Shown: piece by piece, positions 35,107 through 44,625 of the stretch
Layout of the letters: each line of letters opens with the position of its first letter
Numbering within the stretch: position 1 is the first letter of the stretch
Source of the DNA: Flavobacteriales bacterium
GTDB taxonomy: Bacteria > Bacteroidota > Bacteroidia > Flavobacteriales_E > Vicingaceae
NCBI GenBank assembly: GCA_020635815.1
Contig: JACJZB010000003.1
Coordinates: forward strand, 248,001 to 312,000
Length of the DNA stretch: 64,000 nt
Reading direction: 5' to 3'
Made by a program: the position numbers and the translations under genes
Notes under the pieces: model-generated
What the model saw: the letters and a program-made list of their open reading frames with translations, nothing else
Database searches by the model: none
What the model was told of the DNA's origin: nothing

Positions 35107-35175
35107 AGAAAGTAGAAGCAACTATATTTTAAAATAAGTTTATAGTGCTTTAAAAACTAAAATATAGCAACAACC

Positions 35176-36534
35176 ATGAGAGTACACTTTATAGCAATAG
35201 GAGGGAGTGCAATGCATAATTTAGCCATTGCCTTACATAAAAAAGGATTTAACGTTACAGGTTCTGATGATGAAATATTCGAACCAAGTAAAAGTAGAAT
35301 TGCTAAACATGGCTTGTTGCCAGATGAGTTTGGTTGGTTTCCAGAAAAAATAACACAAGATTTAGATGCGATTATTTTAGGAATGCATGCCAGAATTGAT
35401 AATCCGGAATTGCTTAAAGCCCAAGAAATAGGTGTAAAAGTTTATTCTTATCCGGAATACATTTACGAACAATCAAAAAATAAAACGAGAGTAGTAATTG
35501 GAGGTAGTCATGGTAAAACATCTATTACTTCAATGATTTTACATGTTTTAGGGAAGTTAAATATCGATTTTGATTACATGGTTGGAGCACAATTAAAAGG
35601 CTTTGATACAATGGTTAAAATAACCGATGCTAAATTGATTATTTTAGAAGGAGATGAGTATTTGTCTTCACCAATTGATAGACGACCTAAATTTCATTTA
35701 TATCATCCAAACATTGCTTTGATTAGCGGAATTGCATGGGATCATATAAATGTGTTTCCCACTTTTGAAAATTATGTGGAGCAGTTTTCAACTTTTGTTT
35801 CCTTAATAGAAAAAAAAGGAGCGTTAATTTATTGTAAAGCTGATGCTGAGGTTAACAAAGTAGCTTTAATGACACCCAATCCAAATATTGATAGAGTTGG
35901 CTACCAAACGCCAGAAAATGTAATTGAAAACGGAATTACGTCTGTTCTTGTGCATGGAAATAAAATTCCGTTAGAAATATTTGGTGACCATAACCTACAA
36001 AATTTAGAAGGTGCACGATTGGTGTGTAATCAGTTAAAAATTGATGATGACCAATTTTATGAGGCCATTCAAGATTTTAAGGGAGCATCGAAACGATTGG
36101 AATTAATTGCTAAAAATGAGGTAACGGCTGTTTATAAAGATTTTGCTCATTCGCCATCAAAACTAAAAGCAACAACACAAGCTGTAAAACAGCAATATGC
36201 TGAACGTAAAGTAATTGCATGTATGGAATTGCATACGTTTAGTAGTTTAAATGCTACTTTTTTAAAAGAATATAAAGATAGTATGGCTAGTGCTGACGAA
36301 GCTTATGTGTATTATAGTAACCATACCATAGAGCATAAAAAGTTAGCAGCAATTACTCCCGAAGAAGTGAAAGCTGCTTTTGGTTCTGATAATGTTACGA
36401 TTTACAATAATTCGGATGAATTGTTTGACATGCTAGCTGCTAAAGATTGGAATAATAAAGTTTTATTATTAATGAGCTCAGGTAATTTTGATGGAAAGAA
36501 TTTAGACCAGTTTGGAAGAAGTTTGGTAAAATAA
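35176..36534 (+). CDS. mpl: Mpl-like UDP-N-acetylmuramate : tripeptide ligase (Mur ligase family)
   Basis: A 452-residue ATP-dependent Mur ligase. Features: HFIAIGGSAMHNLAIALHKKG (NAD-like N-terminal domain), P-loop GGSHGKTSIT (about 111-120), EGDEYLSSPIDRRPKFH (metal-binding region) and HINVFPTFENYVEQF in the middle domain, and DFAHSPSKLKATTQAV in the C-terminal domain. Starting with GGSAMHNLA and carrying the DEYLSS/RRPKF block, it fits Mpl, which ligates recycled murein tripeptide to UDP-MurNAc, better than MurC. A murein-recycling role is therefore inferred. The MurC assignment cannot be fully ruled out from motifs. Confidence 0.85.
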   Translation: MRVHFIAIGGSAMHNLAIALHKKGFNVTGSDDEIFEPSKSRIAKHGLLPDEFGWFPEKITQDLDAIILGMHARIDNPELLKAQEIGVKVYSYPEYIYEQSKNKTRVVIGGSHGKTSITSMILHVLGKLNIDFDYMVGAQLKGFDTMVKITDAKLIILEGDEYLSSPIDRRPKFHLYHPNIALISGIAWDHINVFPTFENYVEQFSTFVSLIEKKGALIYCKADAEVNKVALMTPNPNIDRVGYQTPENVIENGITSVLVHGNKIPLEIFGDHNLQNLEGARLVCNQLKIDDDQFYEAIQDFKGASKRLELIAKNEVTAVYKDFAHSPSKLKATTQAVKQQYAERKVIACMELHTFSSLNATFLKEYKDSMASADEAYVYYSNHTIEHKKLAAITPEEVKAAFGSDNVTIYNNSDELFDMLAAKDWNNKVLLLMSSGNFDGKNLDQFGRSLVK

Positions 36535-36536
36535 AA

Positions 36537-36558
36537 AAGCGTAGAAAATGCTACGCTT
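36537..36558. terminator. Bidirectional terminator between mpl and the DUF4199 gene
   Basis: Arms AAGCGTAG (36537-36544) and CTACGCTT (36551-36558) around a 6-base loop. On the minus strand it is followed by six T, ending the DUF4199 transcript; on the plus strand a weaker AT-rich tail follows. Confidence 0.8.
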
Positions 36559-36583
36559 AGTTAATTTTTAGTCGAGAAATTAA

Positions 36584-37123
36584 TCAAGACTTAAACCCAG
36601 GCATTTTTTTCATTACAAAAGCAAATAAACCTGAGAAAAACAAGCCAAAAAACACCAATCCAAACATAGTCATAAGTGTTTGAAAATAGGGAGTGTAAAA
36701 AGTATAAGTACCTAGAATTTTACCATGAGCCTTTAATTTAACTTCAGATAATGGCATTCCCTCTTTTAATGATTTTGGAATTGCTTGAGAAAAGGAATCA
36801 ATTAACTCAGCTCTTTTAATATCAAAAAAGTGAACATCAATATTTGAATAATATACATAAGTAATAATAGCAACTAAAATGGCGTAAAAAGAAGCAGTTC
36901 TTGCACCAGCTCTAAAATCTTCGCCAAAAGTAGTTTGTCTCCCTTCTACAATTTTATTGCTTCTAATACCAAAAAAAACAGAGATGTTTAAAATAAGCAT
37001 GTAGATAAAAAAGATGTACTTTTCCATACTGCCATGCTGTATTTCTAATGTAAATACAACTAGCTTTATGATAAGTGCTAAAACAGCAAATGTTACTGCT
37101 ACTTGAAAAGGATTTTTAAACAT
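36584..37123 (-). CDS. DUF4199 membrane protein
   Basis: A 179-residue protein with four hydrophobic segments (about 10-28, 36-52, 74-92, 147-170). The stretch TTFGEDFRAGARTASFYAIL between segments two and three is the conserved DUF4199 block (a Gly-rich, acidic/basic loop at the membrane surface); the long loop about 100-140 is periplasmic or cytoplasmic and contains KRAELIDSFSQAIPKSL. Function unknown; the family is largely confined to Bacteroidota. It is separated from rho by an A/C- and G/T-rich repeat tract and ends in a strong terminator. Confidence 0.8.
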   Translation of the reverse strand: MFKNPFQVAVTFAVLALIIKLVVFTLEIQHGSMEKYIFFIYMLILNISVFFGIRSNKIVEGRQTTFGEDFRAGARTASFYAILVAIITYVYYSNIDVHFFDIKRAELIDSFSQAIPKSLKEGMPLSEVKLKAHGKILGTYTFYTPYFQTLMTMFGLVFFGLFFSGLFAFVMKKMPGFKS

Positions 37124-37127
37124 AATT

Positions 37128-37198
37128 TGGTTTAAGGTTCAAAGTTTAAGGTTTAAAGTTCAAAGTATCTAAACTTGAAACCCAAAACCTTAAACGTT
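37128..37198. repeat. Degenerate hairpin tract between DUF4199 and rho
   Basis: A G/T-rich arm (GTTTAAGGTTCAAAGTTTAA style) is followed by a complementary A/C-rich arm (CTTGAAACCCAAAACCTTAA), so the tract can fold into a long imperfect hairpin. Similar tracts occur at 4440-4501, near 34200, and at 52460-52558. Confidence 0.6.
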
Positions 37199-37210
37199 GA
37201 ATATTTTATT

Positions 37211-38875
37211 CTATCCGTTCATCGAAGCTAAAAACTCCTCATTACTAACGGTTTGATTCATTCTGTCTCTTAAGAACTCCATTGCCTCTACTGGGTTCAT
37301 ATCTGCAATGTAGTTACGTAACACCCACATACGTTGTGTTATGTTATCACCTAATAATAGGTCTTCTCTACGTGTACTCGATGAAACGATATCAATAGCA
37401 GGGTAAATTCTACGGTTAGAAATTTTTCTATCCAATTGAAGCTCCATGTTACCAGTACCTTTAAATTCTTCAAAGATAACTTCATCCATTTTAGAACCAG
37501 TTTCAGTAAGAGCAGTAGCAATAATGGTTAATGAACCACCATTTTCTATTTTACGAGCTGCACCAAAAAATCTTTTTGGTTTGTGTAATGCATTTGCATC
37601 AACACCACCCGATAATACTTTACCTGAAGATGGAGAAACTGTATTGTATGCTCTAGCTAAACGTGTAATCGAATCTAGTAAGATAACTACATCGTGTCCA
37701 CATTCAACCATACGTTTTGCTTTCTCTAAAACAAGGTTCGCTAATTTAACATGTTTGTCAGCAGGCTCATCAAATGTAGAAGCAACAACTTCAGCATCAA
37801 CACTTCTTGCCATGTCTGTAACCTCTTCAGGTCTTTCATCAACCAATAAAATTAATAAATAAACCTCTGGATGATTCGCTGCAATAGCATTTGCAATGTC
37901 TTTTAATAAAGTAGTTTTACCTGTTTTAGGTTGAGCTACTATCATCCCTCTTTGTCCTTTTCCAATTGGAGTAAACAAATCAATAACTCTAGTTGAAAGT
38001 CCAGGTCCTGCTAAGTTTAATTTCTCTTTAGGAAAAATAGGGGTAAGGTATTCAAAAGGTACTCTATCTCTAACTACACTTGGCTCTCTATTGTTGATTG
38101 CCTCAACTTTAATTAAAGGAAAATATTTTTCACCTTCTTTAGGAGGGCGAATTCCACCTCTAACGGTATCACCTGTTTTTAATCCAAATAATTTAATTTG
38201 AGATTGTGAAACATATATATCATCTGGAGAATTTAGGTAGTTGTAATCTGATGAACGTAAAAATCCGTATCCATCAGGCATAATCTCTAAAACACCCTCA
38301 CTAACAACAATTCCATCAAAATTATATAACGACTCTTGCTCAGGTCTTGGTTTTCGCTCTTTATTTTCAAAAGAACGTTGAGGCCTGTTTTCGTTGTTTG
38401 ATCTTTGATTAGGGGTAGAGTTTTCTTGTCTTGGGTTTGGAATCCTTTTTTCTGGTCGAGGATTGTGAGTTTTTTCTACGTTTTCTTTAGTAGCTTTGTT
38501 TTCAGTATTTTCTACATTTGGTTTATGATCAACAGCCTTTCTCGTTGGAATAGGTTTTTTCTCAGTAACCTCTTTGTTTTGTTGATTTGGAGTTGATTTT
38601 TCAATTGGTTTGAATAAATCAGGAGTGTCGGTTGGTAATCTTTTTCTTTTTGGTTTAGAATTACCTGTAGAACCATTTGAAGAACCAACAGGTTTTCTTT
38701 TAGGTTCTGGTTTTTCGGCTGGAGCCTTTTTAGTTGGGTTAATTGCTTGTTGGTCTAAAATCTGGTAAACTAAATCTTCTTTTTTTAGTTTTTCGAATTT
38801 TTTAAGACCTACTTCTTTAGCTATGTCACGTAATTCGCCCACTAGCTTTTTGTTCAATTCAATAATATCGTACAT
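37211..38875 (-). CDS. rho: Transcription termination factor Rho
   Basis: A 554-residue hexameric RNA helicase that ends transcription. The N-terminal Rho_N helix bundle (about 1-45) is followed by a low-complexity, Lys/Pro/Asn/Arg/Glu-rich insertion (about 50-175; e.g. KPIPTRKAVDHKPN), then the RNA-binding cold-shock fold (VSEGVLEIMPDGYGFLRSSDYNY, DDIYVSQSQI), the Walker A QPKTGKTTLL, Walker B VVILLDSITRLARAYN and the R-loop/Q-loop segment GGVDANALHKPKRFFGAARK. E. coli Rho is 419 residues; the insertion accounts for most of the extra length and is a known feature of many Bacteroidota Rho proteins, where it may affect RNA binding or phase behaviour. Confidence 0.95.
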   Translation of the reverse strand: MYDIIELNKKLVGELRDIAKEVGLKKFEKLKKEDLVYQILDQQAINPTKKAPAEKPEPKRKPVGSSNGSTGNSKPKRKRLPTDTPDLFKPIEKSTPNQQNKEVTEKKPIPTRKAVDHKPNVENTENKATKENVEKTHNPRPEKRIPNPRQENSTPNQRSNNENRPQRSFENKERKPRPEQESLYNFDGIVVSEGVLEIMPDGYGFLRSSDYNYLNSPDDIYVSQSQIKLFGLKTGDTVRGGIRPPKEGEKYFPLIKVEAINNREPSVVRDRVPFEYLTPIFPKEKLNLAGPGLSTRVIDLFTPIGKGQRGMIVAQPKTGKTTLLKDIANAIAANHPEVYLLILLVDERPEEVTDMARSVDAEVVASTFDEPADKHVKLANLVLEKAKRMVECGHDVVILLDSITRLARAYNTVSPSSGKVLSGGVDANALHKPKRFFGAARKIENGGSLTIIATALTETGSKMDEVIFEEFKGTGNMELQLDRKISNRRIYPAIDIVSSSTRREDLLLGDNITQRMWVLRNYIADMNPVEAMEFLRDRMNQTVSNEEFLASMNG

Positions 38876-39083
38876 GTAATGTAATAATGTTTTTTATTTT
38901 TTTAATGTCTTTTTATGAGATTCTTGCAAGAAAATGCAATTGTTTTATGATATGAAAAAGTAATTATAATAATTACAACAATTTATTTGAAATATATAAT
39001 AATAACGTTTGTTGATTTTAACTCTTGTCAGGAATAAGACAATACAATTATACGAAATAAAATGAATAAACAAGTATTTAGCG
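38876..39083. other. Intergenic region upstream of rho
   Basis: No gene seen. It holds a perfect 12-bp palindrome TTCTTGCAAGAA (38921-38932), about 45 bases before the rho start, and a spaced dyad TTGTC-N8-GACAA (39025-39042). No TAnnTTTG element is visible for rho. Confidence 0.45.
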
Positions 39084-39581
39084 TTAAATTGTTTTAACGT
39101 CAAATAATTTACATAACCAACCTAAATGACCTGCATGAGTTGATTCATGTCTTGCAGCATGTTTAATTATTGCTCTAACACTATCTTCACCACCAAAATT
39201 AACTCCATTAGTTGTGGGTTTAGCTAAATCATCTTCTGTTAATGTATTAAGATATGAAATAGCAGTTGTATGAACTTTATCAAACATTTCCATTATTTCT
39301 TTAGCATCAGGGTAATTTTCTTTTTTAGGTATTTCAGAGCCTAAACCGAATTGTCGTGCCCAAGGAATTTTTACTCTTTCACCCCCAGTACATACTAGTA
39401 GTAACCAGTTTTCTGAAACAGTGATATGAGCAACTAACCATAAAATACTATTCAACTGCTTGCCTTCAATTTCAAAGACTTTATACTTATCTTGACCTTC
39501 TAGTTTATTTAAATAATATTTAGTCAGGTCTCTACTCATTTCGAGTGTTTCAATCAATACTTCTATTTCTGATTTAGCCAT
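39084..39581 (-). CDS. DinB-like (DfsB) four-helix metal-binding protein
   Basis: A 165-residue four-helix protein. The expected metal-binding His residues are in LVAHITVSENWL (first His) and in IKHAARHESTHAGHLGWL (HxxxH pair near the C-terminus), the DinB/YfiT-like arrangement. These proteins include thiol-dependent enzymes and stress proteins; no reaction can be assigned. It follows the spermidine-synthase-like gene with a four-base gap and ends that minus-strand operon (MFS transporter, SpeE-like, DinB). Confidence 0.8.
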   Translation of the reverse strand: MAKSEIEVLIETLEMSRDLTKYYLNKLEGQDKYKVFEIEGKQLNSILWLVAHITVSENWLLLVCTGGERVKIPWARQFGLGSEIPKKENYPDAKEIMEMFDKVHTTAISYLNTLTEDDLAKPTTNGVNFGGEDSVRAIIKHAARHESTHAGHLGWLCKLFDVKTI

Positions 39582-39585
39582 AGGG

Positions 39586-41085
39586 TTAATTTAAAAATTG
39601 TTTAGCATTTATTTTATTGTAATTCTTTCGCCAATCTAAAGCTGCTTTTAAGTATATGTGCTCCAAAATGGGCTTGTTATCAACTAATATTTCAGCGTCA
39701 TTTAAATTGATATCTTTTTCATCTATAAATATAGTTGAGGTATTGTTACTTTTTGTTAAAACGCTTGGACTATTAATAAATAATAAATTTCGCTGACTTT
39801 CTAACCCAGGAGTTGCAATTAAATGGGTGTTAAAATTACTTTCTTTTAGTGTTTTGTATATAGACCGAGCTCCTTTTCCTTTGTTTCCATTAGTATATCC
39901 ATAAAAATTAATGATCAATAAGCCATCAGTATTAAGAATAGATTTTATCTCTTCAAATGACTCTTTTGTCATTAAATGGATAGGAGGTGTTTCGCTATGG
40001 TACAAATCATAAATAATTACATCGTATTTTTCTGAAGTAGTATTGATGTAATGTCTTGCATCATCTACAGTTATATTTAAATCATTCTCAATAAAAAAGA
40101 ACTCTTTTGCAATTGTAGCAATACGTTTATCAATTTCAACTACATCAATGTTTAAATTGTTTTGTTTAAGTTTTTTGTACAATGTGCCACCACCTAGACC
40201 CAGTAATAATGCTTTATTACCTTTTTTATAATGATTGATGTTATCAGCTAAAATATCAACATAGTCCCAATAACTATCCTCAGGATTCTCGACATCCATC
40301 ATTGTTTGGCAAATATTATTTACCAACAATTCCCTATAAGGTTTATAAATTTCTCCTTTTTTGTAGTAGCGTTCAATTACTTTAACCTGACCTAAAATTC
40401 CATCCGATTCGTATAAAGTATTTTCATATTGAAATCGGTTATGAAAATTGTAACTCAATAAAGCAAATAAAACAATAAGTGATATTGGTGTTTTAAAAGT
40501 TCGGGTAGTTACAAATAAAAATGTGGTGTAAGCTAAAACCAAAATGCCATAGGCATAAAGGGTGTTTGTAATTCCAAATTCGGGTAAGGTGTAGAAACCT
40601 ACGGTAAACGTAGTAATTATACCTCCAAATGTTGAAATGGCGTAAACGGTACCGCTACTTTTTCCAGAATCGTTTATGTTTTCTGTTAAAAAATTGATAA
40701 GTAATGGAGAGGTTGCACCAAATAAAAACAATGGAAAAAACATAAATGAAACCAAGGAAACGACTGCTCCAAACAATAAGTTCAGATTGATTGCAAATGG
40801 TAAAACGAAATCACTTAAAATAGGGGTTAATGTAGCTAAAAAACCGGCGATTAACATTAACCAAAATATGGTTTCTTTCTTTTTGTTTTTAGACGAAAGA
40901 TAACCTCCAAAATAATACCCCAACATTAAAGCCGTTAAGGTAATACCTAAAACTGCTGCCCAAACATAAATAGAAGTTCCAAAAAAAGGAGATAAAATTT
41001 TTGCACTACATAATTCCACACACATTACGGCACCACCTTCTATAAAGGCAAGAATAAAAAGTAAAATTTGTAGTTTTTTGGTCAT
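39586..41085 (-). CDS. Membrane-fused spermidine-synthase-like methyl/aminopropyltransferase
   Basis: A 499-residue fusion: about six or seven membrane segments (residues 1-210, with ILSPFFGTSIYVWAAVLGIT at the start) followed by a spermidine-synthase-like Rossmann domain (about 250-430). The nucleotide-binding loop is LLLGLGGGTLYKKL, followed by VVEIDKRIATIAKEFF and DDARHYINTTSEKYDVIIYDLYH. The aminopropyl donor and polyamine pocket are not confirmed; many such fusions are uncharacterised. The order matches the widespread 'fused MFS/spermidine synthase' proteins. It is 25 bases downstream of an MFS transporter gene and 4 bases upstream of the DinB-like gene, probably one operon. Confidence 0.85.
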   Translation of the reverse strand: MTKKLQILLFILAFIEGGAVMCVELCSAKILSPFFGTSIYVWAAVLGITLTALMLGYYFGGYLSSKNKKKETIFWLMLIAGFLATLTPILSDFVLPFAINLNLLFGAVVSLVSFMFFPLFLFGATSPLLINFLTENINDSGKSSGTVYAISTFGGIITTFTVGFYTLPEFGITNTLYAYGILVLAYTTFLFVTTRTFKTPISLIVLFALLSYNFHNRFQYENTLYESDGILGQVKVIERYYKKGEIYKPYRELLVNNICQTMMDVENPEDSYWDYVDILADNINHYKKGNKALLLGLGGGTLYKKLKQNNLNIDVVEIDKRIATIAKEFFFIENDLNITVDDARHYINTTSEKYDVIIYDLYHSETPPIHLMTKESFEEIKSILNTDGLLIINFYGYTNGNKGKGARSIYKTLKESNFNTHLIATPGLESQRNLLFINSPSVLTKSNNTSTIFIDEKDINLNDAEILVDNKPILEHIYLKAALDWRKNYNKINAKQFLN

Positions 41086-41110
41086 TGCTATAAAAGTAAT
41101 GAAATGTTGT

Positions 41111-42358
41111 TTATTCTGTTATCTCCCCCGAATTTACTTTTTTCTCATAATCTAAAATTAAAAGAAAGTAGATAACAACACCTAAAAAGTAAAGCCCTGC
41201 GGTAATTAAGAAAACATAAATGTATTGTAAGCCAATTTGTCGAAGGATTTGAAAGATTAAAGAACTAATAAACCAACTTCCTGACCATACTGCAGCAGTT
41301 AAAGCACTCATCATTTCTCTGTTTTTTTCGCCTACATATTTCATCACAATATCTGAAGTCATTGGTCCAGCCATATTCATTAATGGTTGGCGAATTACAT
41401 AAGCAAACATTGCAATATAAACCGCAAAGCCCAAAGGCATAATCTCTGTAAACGCTAAAACAATTAATGCTAAAATTGCTATGGTTTGAGTTAAGGGAAT
41501 CGCTAATTTATAACCCAATCTGTTTTTTATAAAAGGTACAAATATGACAAATATGAATACAATAGCAGTTGCAAAAGCACTTAGCATCGCAAATTGATTA
41601 GAATCTAAGCCATGTATTTTGTAAAAAAATAAACCGATAAAAGGGATGGTTAAACCAGCACCAACAGCAATAATAAATGTAGGAACTAATGCTTTAAAAA
41701 TAATTTTCCAATCAAAATCGTTAAGATTTAAACGCTTGGTAGTAATTACAGGAACAATTTCTTTATGCTTAATGTTAAAGATAAAAACAGCACAGCCAAA
41801 ACCAAGAACAGAAATAATCTGGAGCATCAGTTTTTCAGTAAATAATTCGGGGTTTATAAAGTTTAGTGTATAAATTAAAACACCGCTAAATATGCCAGCT
41901 ACACTCCACGTAGAGTAGCTTAAAGTAATGGCTTCGGTATGCGAACCTTTTTTTGCATTTCTTAAAATGTAGGGCAGGGCTGTAATTTGAATTCCTGTAA
42001 AACTAATTCCCCATAAAAATAAACTGATGTATAGTAAAGTGCTATTTTGATGATCAATAGCTTCTAAAATAGTTAAAGATAATAGCGGTGTTGCTATGGA
42101 TGAAATCTTAAAAAAGGGAACGATTTTCCTTCCTTTTATCAACAAACCAAGAGGGAAAGCAAACAATAAAACGCCTAAAAATCGAAACGAAACAAACGAG
42201 GCACTTTCATGATCTTGATAACCTACTTTTTCCATGTAGATTAACATAATGGCCATAAAAGAAGCATTGATGAGCTGCAAAAATGTTTCTGCTACTATAA
42301 ATTTAATTATGTGCGGCTCTAGTTTTTTATAATATTTTATGAAAGAGAATATTTTCAA
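41111..42358 (-). CDS. MFS transporter
   Basis: A 415-residue protein with about twelve hydrophobic helices and a short central loop rich in basic and acidic residues (HKEIVPVITTKRLNLNDFDW, about 200-219), the 6+6 layout of the major facilitator superfamily. The first helices have the sequence ETFLQLINASFMAIMLIYMEKVGY and a substrate-binding-type cleft; the sixth and eighth segments have the usual helix-breaking Gly/Pro residues (VGAGLTIPFIGLFF). The substrate is unknown. It heads an operon with the spermidine-synthase-like and DinB-like genes. Confidence 0.82.
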   Translation of the reverse strand: MKIFSFIKYYKKLEPHIIKFIVAETFLQLINASFMAIMLIYMEKVGYQDHESASFVSFRFLGVLLFAFPLGLLIKGRKIVPFFKISSIATPLLSLTILEAIDHQNSTLLYISLFLWGISFTGIQITALPYILRNAKKGSHTEAITLSYSTWSVAGIFSGVLIYTLNFINPELFTEKLMLQIISVLGFGCAVFIFNIKHKEIVPVITTKRLNLNDFDWKIIFKALVPTFIIAVGAGLTIPFIGLFFYKIHGLDSNQFAMLSAFATAIVFIFVIFVPFIKNRLGYKLAIPLTQTIAILALIVLAFTEIMPLGFAVYIAMFAYVIRQPLMNMAGPMTSDIVMKYVGEKNREMMSALTAAVWSGSWFISSLIFQILRQIGLQYIYVFLITAGLYFLGVVIYFLLILDYEKKVNSGEITE

Positions 42359-42381
42359 ATACTTTTAGTTTGTGTTTTTAC

Positions 42382-42470
42382 ACACCCCTTAATCCCCTCT
42401 TTTTAGAGGGGAAACTTCCCTCCTAAAAAGTGCCTGTACCGTACTTGATACGGTAAGGGTTAGGGAGGTG
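42382..42470. repeat. G/C-run hairpin repeat, inverted double copy
   Basis: CACACCCCTTAATCCCCTCT... and ...GGGTTAGGGAGGTG form facing arms around two inner hairpins: CCCCTCT/AGAGGGG (42394-42411) and TACCGTA/TACGGTA (42437-42455). It lies between the MFS transporter start and fmt stop. Related to 28741-28770 and 48527-48600. Confidence 0.7.
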
Positions 42471-43424
42471 TTAAATTATTTCATATTGATTAAAATCAAA
42501 ACCATTTAAAACAGCTTTAATTTCCATTCTTTTTTTACCTGCCAATTGAATTTCTAGTAAATGAATGTAACCGCCATTTACTGCAATTTTCACTTCTGAT
42601 TTAGATTGAATAATTGCTCCCTTTTCAAGGTTATGAGCTTCAATTTCTTTTATAGTTTTAAAAACTTTACAAGAAATAACATCACCAGTTTCTTTGTGTT
42701 TAAATTCAGTAAAAGCAGTAGGATAAGGACTTAAACCTCTTATGTGGTTATGAATTTCATTAATTGGTTTTGCCCAATCAATTTTACAAAAAGGTTTAAA
42801 TATTTTATAAGCTTCTTTTAATTCTTGATTTTCATTTTGTGGTTGAGTAGTAATATTATTATTTTCAATGTCTTGAACCGTTTTTAATACCAGCTTACCA
42901 CCAATCGCCATTAATTTATCATGTAACTCTCCAGCAGTTTCATTTTCGCTTATAGGCGTTTTTTCTTGAGCAATAATATCTCCCGTATCAATTTTGTGTT
43001 GTAAAAAGAAGGTAGAAACACCCGTTTCTTTTTCTCCATTTATAATTGCCCAATTAATTGGAGCAGCACCTCTATATTGAGGCAATAAAGAAGCATGTAA
43101 ATTAAAAGTTCCAATTTCTGGCATATTCCAAACTACTTCTGGTAACATTCTAAATGCTACAACAATTTGTAGATTAGCATTTAAGGCTTTTAATTCAGCT
43201 ATAAACTCTTCCGACTTTAGGTTGGTTGGTTGTAATACTTTTAATTCATTTGCAATGGCGTATTTTTTTACAGCAGACTCGTTCAATTTTTGACCCCTCC
43301 CTGCTGGTTTGTCTGGAGCAGTAATTACACCAACAACATTGTAGTTGTTTTCAACCAATACTTTTAACGACTCCACAGCAAAATCGGGAGTACCCATAAA
43401 AACTATTCTCAACTCTTTTTTCAT
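42471..43424 (-). CDS. fmt: Methionyl-tRNA formyltransferase
   Basis: Adds formyl from 10-formyl-tetrahydrofolate to initiator Met-tRNA in the cytoplasm. 317 residues, normal for Fmt. Recognisable are RIVFMGTPDFAVESLKVL at the N-terminus, the catalytic and folate-binding block FNLHASLLPQYRGAAPINWA (SLLP with the catalytic Asn/His context) followed by ETGVSTFFLQHKIDTGDII (Asp), and the C-terminal OB-like domain from about 205 (NEIHNHIRGLSPYPTAF). lpxD is 62 bases upstream on the same strand. Confidence 0.95.
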   Translation of the reverse strand: MKKELRIVFMGTPDFAVESLKVLVENNYNVVGVITAPDKPAGRGQKLNESAVKKYAIANELKVLQPTNLKSEEFIAELKALNANLQIVVAFRMLPEVVWNMPEIGTFNLHASLLPQYRGAAPINWAIINGEKETGVSTFFLQHKIDTGDIIAQEKTPISENETAGELHDKLMAIGGKLVLKTVQDIENNNITTQPQNENQELKEAYKIFKPFCKIDWAKPINEIHNHIRGLSPYPTAFTEFKHKETGDVISCKVFKTIKEIEAHNLEKGAIIQSKSEVKIAVNGGYIHLLEIQLAGKKRMEIKAVLNGFDFNQYEII

Positions 43425-43486
43425 GAATACAAATTTAGAGTTTAAGATTTAGAATTTGACTTTTAGGGGCGGTATTTCAGAAACGG

Positions 43487-44509
43487 TTATTTTTCAGCGT
43501 GTTCCTTTTCAAACCCTCGAATTTTATCAACGATATCCGTTAAGTTTTTAAAATGGACGTAGTTTTTTCTATATTTCGTAATATCCATAGAAGGGCTTCC
43601 CATTACTGCTGTATCAGGTGTTTTAATACTTTTAGAAACACCAGATTGTGCAGCTATCATTGTATTATCAGCAATTTCTAAATGTCCGATTATACCAACC
43701 TGACCACTAAACATACAATTTTTACCAATAGTAGTAGAACCAGCAATAACATTACCAGCAGCTAAGTAGCTATTTTCTTTTATTTCAACATTATGAGCAA
43801 TGTGTACAAGGTTGTCAAATTTTACTCCACTTCTTAAAATGGTAGAGCCAATTGTAGCTCTGTCAATAGAACAGTTAGAACCTATTTCAACATTATCTTC
43901 AATAATTACATTACCAATTTGAGGTATTTTTTTGCCGCCATCTTGAAGTGCGAATCGAAATCCATCACTTCCAATTACAGTTCCTGAATGGATAATACAA
44001 TCTTTACCTATTTCACAATCAGAATAGATTTTTACTCCAGCAAACAAAGTTGTATTGTCGCCAATAGTTACATTTTCACCCACATAAACTTGAGGATAAA
44101 TTTTTACGTTGTTTCCGATTTTTGCGTTTTCAGCAACTACAGCAAATTCACCTAAATAAATGTTTTCGCCAACAGTAGCAGTTTCGTTAATAAAACCTTG
44201 TGGTGAGATTCCTTTTTTATCTAATTTAACTTGCGAATACATGGTTAATAATTGTCCAAAAGCATTTTCAGCGTTTTCAACTCTTATTAATGTAGCTTTA
44301 ACTGGTTCTGCTGCTTTAAAATCGTGATTTACGATAACAATAGAAGCTTCAGTGTTATATATGTATTGTGTGTATTTTGGGTTGGCTAAAAATGAAATTG
44401 AACCTGGTTTCCCTTCTTCAATTTTTGAGATGCTATCAACATCTACATTCTCGTTTCCTTCTATTTTTCCTTGTAAGGCTGCGGCAATTTGATTGGCACT
44501 AAATTTCAT
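43487..44509 (-). CDS. lpxD: UDP-3-O-acylglucosamine N-acyltransferase LpxD
   Basis: Third committed step of lipid A assembly: N-acylation of UDP-3-O-acyl-glucosamine from an acyl-ACP. The 340 residues show the N-terminal uridine-binding region (IEEGKPGSISFLANPKY), a long left-handed parallel beta helix of hexapeptide repeats (EIGKDCIIHSGTVIGSDGFR, IEDNVEIGSNCSIDRATIGS, FDNLVHIAHNVEI), in which the catalytic His is in VHIAHNV, and a C-terminal helix ending in KYRKNYVHFKNL. Length is usual for the family. It is transcribed toward fmt. Confidence 0.95.
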   Translation of the reverse strand: MKFSANQIAAALQGKIEGNENVDVDSISKIEEGKPGSISFLANPKYTQYIYNTEASIVIVNHDFKAAEPVKATLIRVENAENAFGQLLTMYSQVKLDKKGISPQGFINETATVGENIYLGEFAVVAENAKIGNNVKIYPQVYVGENVTIGDNTTLFAGVKIYSDCEIGKDCIIHSGTVIGSDGFRFALQDGGKKIPQIGNVIIEDNVEIGSNCSIDRATIGSTILRSGVKFDNLVHIAHNVEIKENSYLAAGNVIAGSTTIGKNCMFSGQVGIIGHLEIADNTMIAAQSGVSKSIKTPDTAVMGSPSMDITKYRKNYVHFKNLTDIVDKIRGFEKEHAEK

Positions 44510-44625
44510 TATTTATCTTTTGTAGTAAGCCTTAAAGGTAAATAATAAATATTAGTATTAAAGGAATGAGTTTATTTCTATAGATATTTTGTAATTATAA
44601 GGTTCATTTAAATAGAAAAGTATTA

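Noticed and set aside
42394..42411. Rho-independent terminator at CCCCTCT/AGAGGGG
   Set aside because: The stem is not followed by a T-run on either strand and belongs to a dispersed repeat.
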